A DNA stretch of 10,000 bases. It comes from Methanobacterium sp. Maddingley MBC34 (GTDB taxonomy: Archaea > Methanobacteriota > Methanobacteria > Methanobacteriales > Methanobacteriaceae). Every line of letters begins with the position of its first letter. Within the stretch, counting starts at the first letter, position 1. Under the pieces are notes generated by a model, which was not told where the DNA came from, did not search any database, and saw only the letters and a program-made list of their open reading frames with translations. Position numbers and translations under genes: made by a program. Shown here piece after piece: positions 7,976 through 10,000 of the stretch. Location of the stretch: NCBI GenBank assembly GCA_000309865.1, contig AMGN01000001.1:1-10000 (forward strand), given 5' to 3'.

Positions 7976-7995
7976 TTCTATCTAAAGGTGTAATC

Positions 7996-8901
7996 ATGCT
8001 GGAAACTGAAATATGCCAGATGAAAATGAGAAACCCCACTGTTTTAGCAGCGGGTGTTCTGGGAAGCACGTCCTCATCCCTTAACTGGGTAGCTCGAAGT
8101 GGAGCAGGGGCAGTGGTAACCAAATCCTTCGCAGTAGAGCCTAACAAAGGCTACCCCAACCCCACCACTGTGGAAGTGGAGGGGGGCATAATCAACGCCA
8201 TAGGTCTATCCAACCCAGGAGTGGAAGTATTCAAGGGGGAACTGGAAAAACTGGAGGGTAACGTCCCACAGATTGCATCAGTCTACGGTTCCACACCAGA
8301 AGATTTCTCTATGGTGGCCAGTCAGGTGGAAAACCTGGTGGATGCCCTGGAACTTAATGTATCATGTCCTCATGCCATGGAAGGATGCGGGGCATCAATA
8401 GGCCAGGATCCAGATCTAACTCGCAGTATTGTAAAGACAGTTAAAAGTTCAGTGGACACTCCGGTGATTGCCAAGCTAACACCCAATGTAACTGACATCG
8501 TGGAGATAGCACAGGCAGCAGAGCAGGGTGGTGCCGATGCATTGACTCTAATCAACTCCCTGGGTCCGGGTATGAGGATCGACCTGGAAACTGCTCATCC
8601 CATACTCTCCAACCGTTTCGGTGGAATGTCCGGTCCGGCCATAAAACCCATAGCCCTGCGCTGTGTATACCAGGTCCACCAGAACGTTAAAATACCCATA
8701 ATGGGTGTGGGTGGTATAACCAACTACCGTGATGTGGTGGAATTTCTGTACGCTGGAGCCAGTTGTGTTCAGATCGGAACCGCAGTCATGTACCATGGAC
8801 TGGAAGTCTTTCGGGAGATAAGCACGGGCCTGGAGAAGTTCATGAAAGAGAAGAACTACCAAACTGTGGAGGAGATGGTGGGACTGGCCCACCAACAATA
8901 A
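7996..8901 (+). CDS. pyrD: Dihydroorotate dehydrogenase class 1B, catalytic subunit
   Basis: The 301-residue FMN-containing TIM-barrel enzyme oxidises dihydroorotate to orotate in pyrimidine synthesis. The N-terminal NPTVLAAGVLG (13-23) and Lys43-Ser44 belong to the substrate/FMN site. NAIGLSNPG (67-75) follows. Cys124 in LNVSCPH is the active-site base expected in class 1 enzymes, and class 2 enzymes have Ser instead. Lys160 in AKLTPNV and the phosphate-binding segments GMSGPAIKP (210-218) and GVGGI (237-241) complete the site. Start ATG at 7996 has AAAGGTG five nucleotides upstream. pyrK follows after 19 nt, so the pair forms one operon and probably a heterotetramer that passes electrons to NAD. 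The length is normal for the family. Confidence 0.97.
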   Translation: MLETEICQMKMRNPTVLAAGVLGSTSSSLNWVARSGAGAVVTKSFAVEPNKGYPNPTTVEVEGGIINAIGLSNPGVEVFKGELEKLEGNVPQIASVYGSTPEDFSMVASQVENLVDALELNVSCPHAMEGCGASIGQDPDLTRSIVKTVKSSVDTPVIAKLTPNVTDIVEIAQAAEQGGADALTLINSLGPGMRIDLETAHPILSNRFGGMSGPAIKPIALRCVYQVHQNVKIPIMGVGGITNYRDVVEFLYAGASCVQIGTAVMYHGLEVFREISTGLEKFMKEKNYQTVEEMVGLAHQQ

Positions 8902-8920
8902 GAATGGAAGGTGTCAACTC

Positions 8921-9769
8921 ATGTCAGGGATGAATACTATGCATGTTCCACAGGTACTGAAAATCAAGAGGATAGTTGAGGAAACACCCACGGTGAAAAC
9001 CTTCTATTTCCCCTGGGAATTTAAAGATGAGATTACCGGCCAGTTTACAACTTCTGCCAAGTTTCCAACTCCAGGCCAGTTTTTAATGGTCTGGAATTTC
9101 CAGGATGAGAAACCCATGTCCATATCCAGTATCGATCCAGTCAATGGGGAGATCGGTCTTTCGGTGAAGATGGTGGGCCCCTTCACCCAGTCACTGCACA
9201 AACTACAGGAAAACGACCAGCTGGGATTAAGAGGCCCTTACGGTAGGGGTTTTGTGATCGCAGGTTCCCGGGTCCTGGCAGTAGGTGGGGGTATTGGAAT
9301 GGCACCGGTGGCAGGCTTCACTGAGGAAGCCTGTAGTAGGGGTATAGAGGTGGACACCATCACTGCTGCCACCACCCAGAGTGAGATACTATTTGCAGAA
9401 CGCCTGGAAAAGGCAGGTTCCCGTGTATTCCCCACTACCGATGATGGAAGTCATGGTTTCTGTGGATTCGCCACGGAACTGGCAGAGAAACTCATAAAAG
9501 AAGGAAAGTATGATATGGTAGTGGCCTGCGGTCCTGAGATCATGATGAAAAAACTATCCCTCATCACCCAGGAAAATCAGATCCCGGCACAGTTCTCCCT
9601 GGAACGCTACATGAAGTGTGCCCTGGGAATATGCGGCCAGTGTTGTGTGGATGATGTGGGCTGGAGGATCTGTGTAGAAGGACCGGTTTTCTGGGGAGAC
9701 CAGCTCAGCCTGATATCCGAATTTGGAAAATATCATAGGGATGCTTCTGGCATAAAAAATCAGTTTTAA
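8921..9769 (+). CDS. pyrK: Dihydroorotate dehydrogenase class 1B, electron-transfer subunit (FAD, [2Fe-2S])
   Basis: The 282-residue protein belongs to the ferredoxin-reductase-like family and carries electrons from PyrD via an iron-sulfur cluster and FAD to NAD. The FAD-domain motif PMSISS (65-70) is preceded by Lys64 where Arg is common. GLRGPYGRGF (102-111) and the nucleotide-binding AVGGGIGMAPV (120-130) follow. The C-terminal cluster ligands are Cys233, Cys238, Cys241 and Cys251 (CX4CX2CX9C), with an extra Cys242 beside the third. A segment at about 35-53 (ITGQFTTSAKFPT) looks like a small insertion before the second strand. The ATG at 8921 has GGAAGGTG seven nucleotides upstream. Other Met codons at residues 4 and 7 are less well placed. 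It is co-transcribed with pyrD, and AT-rich DNA follows its stop. Confidence 0.96.
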   Translation: MSGMNTMHVPQVLKIKRIVEETPTVKTFYFPWEFKDEITGQFTTSAKFPTPGQFLMVWNFQDEKPMSISSIDPVNGEIGLSVKMVGPFTQSLHKLQENDQLGLRGPYGRGFVIAGSRVLAVGGGIGMAPVAGFTEEACSRGIEVDTITAATTQSEILFAERLEKAGSRVFPTTDDGSHGFCGFATELAEKLIKEGKYDMVVACGPEIMMKKLSLITQENQIPAQFSLERYMKCALGICGQCCVDDVGWRICVEGPVFWGDQLSLISEFGKYHRDASGIKNQF

Positions 9770-9850
9770 AAATTAGATTTTAGCAATTAAAATTTCATAT
9801 GATTATTATAATCAAAAGTTAAAGATAAATTAATATTGTAATTAAAAATT

Positions 9851-9922
9851 TAGGTCTAAACTGAAGTTATAATTAAGTCTAAACTGACACTATAATTTAA
9901 ATCTAAATGGATAATGTAATGT
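9851..9922. repeat. Three degenerate 23-24-nt tandem units downstream of pyrK
   Basis: The word TCTAAA followed by CTGA or a close variant recurs at 9855, 9878 and 9902, periods of 23 and 24 nt, and each unit ends in an A/T stretch such as TATAATT. The third copy is most decayed. No gene is visible from 9770 to the window end, which is otherwise AT-rich. The units could be operator sites for a gene beyond the edge or a simple minisatellite. Confidence 0.55.
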
Positions 9923-10000
9923 AAATTTAATATTATAGGCGGTTACAATTATTTTAGATTAAAATATAGGGATTGATCGCTGGAAACTGGAAAATAATGA

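Overview
The window looks like a chromosomal segment of a methanogenic archaeon, most likely from the Methanobacteriales (Methanobacterium-like). The evidence is an archaeal fibrillarin and a Nop5 protein, archaeal tRNA genes without encoded CCA, TATA-type promoters in AT-rich intergenic DNA, and a secreted protein that looks like it carries a pseudomurein-binding repeat, a domain tied to the pseudomurein wall of that order. The genus is an inference.

Left part (1-1040): four tRNA genes, all on the minus strand. In transcription order they are Leu(CAG), Lys(CUU), Leu(CAA) and Lys(UUU), the last cut by the window edge. The alternating order, near-identical tRNA bodies and similar spacers point to an ancient tandem duplication of a Leu-Lys pair followed by change of the anticodon arms. 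A 49-nt element is almost unchanged in front of both Lys genes.

Cell-surface part (1288-3402, plus strand): two small membrane proteins with N-terminal zinc ribbons, the second with an outward-facing pseudomurein-binding-like domain, followed by a membrane-anchored or secreted protein with the metal-site layout of an M14/AstE-type zinc peptidase. Together they could form a wall-associated group, but no function is demonstrated. A small FMN split-barrel protein follows (3675-4073).

RNA-modification part (7942 down to 4203, minus strand): nop5 and flpA encode the core and the methyltransferase of the archaeal box C/D ribose-methylation RNP. They are usually neighbours. Here they are separated by a CPBP (CAAX/Abi-type) membrane protease gene, a cluster of degenerate 26-29-nt repeats, and a small transmembrane/coiled-coil protein.

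Pyrimidine part (7996-9769, plus strand): pyrD and pyrK encode the catalytic and electron-transfer subunits of a class 1B dihydroorotate dehydrogenase, 19 nt apart and divergent from nop5 across a 53-nt promoter region. The rest of the window is AT-rich and holds only a short degenerate tandem repeat.

No CRISPR array, insertion sequence, phage gene or clear defence system is visible. The most unusual points are the split nop5/flpA pair, the repeat cluster between them, the duplicated tRNA cassette with its conserved upstream element, and the putative wall peptidase.
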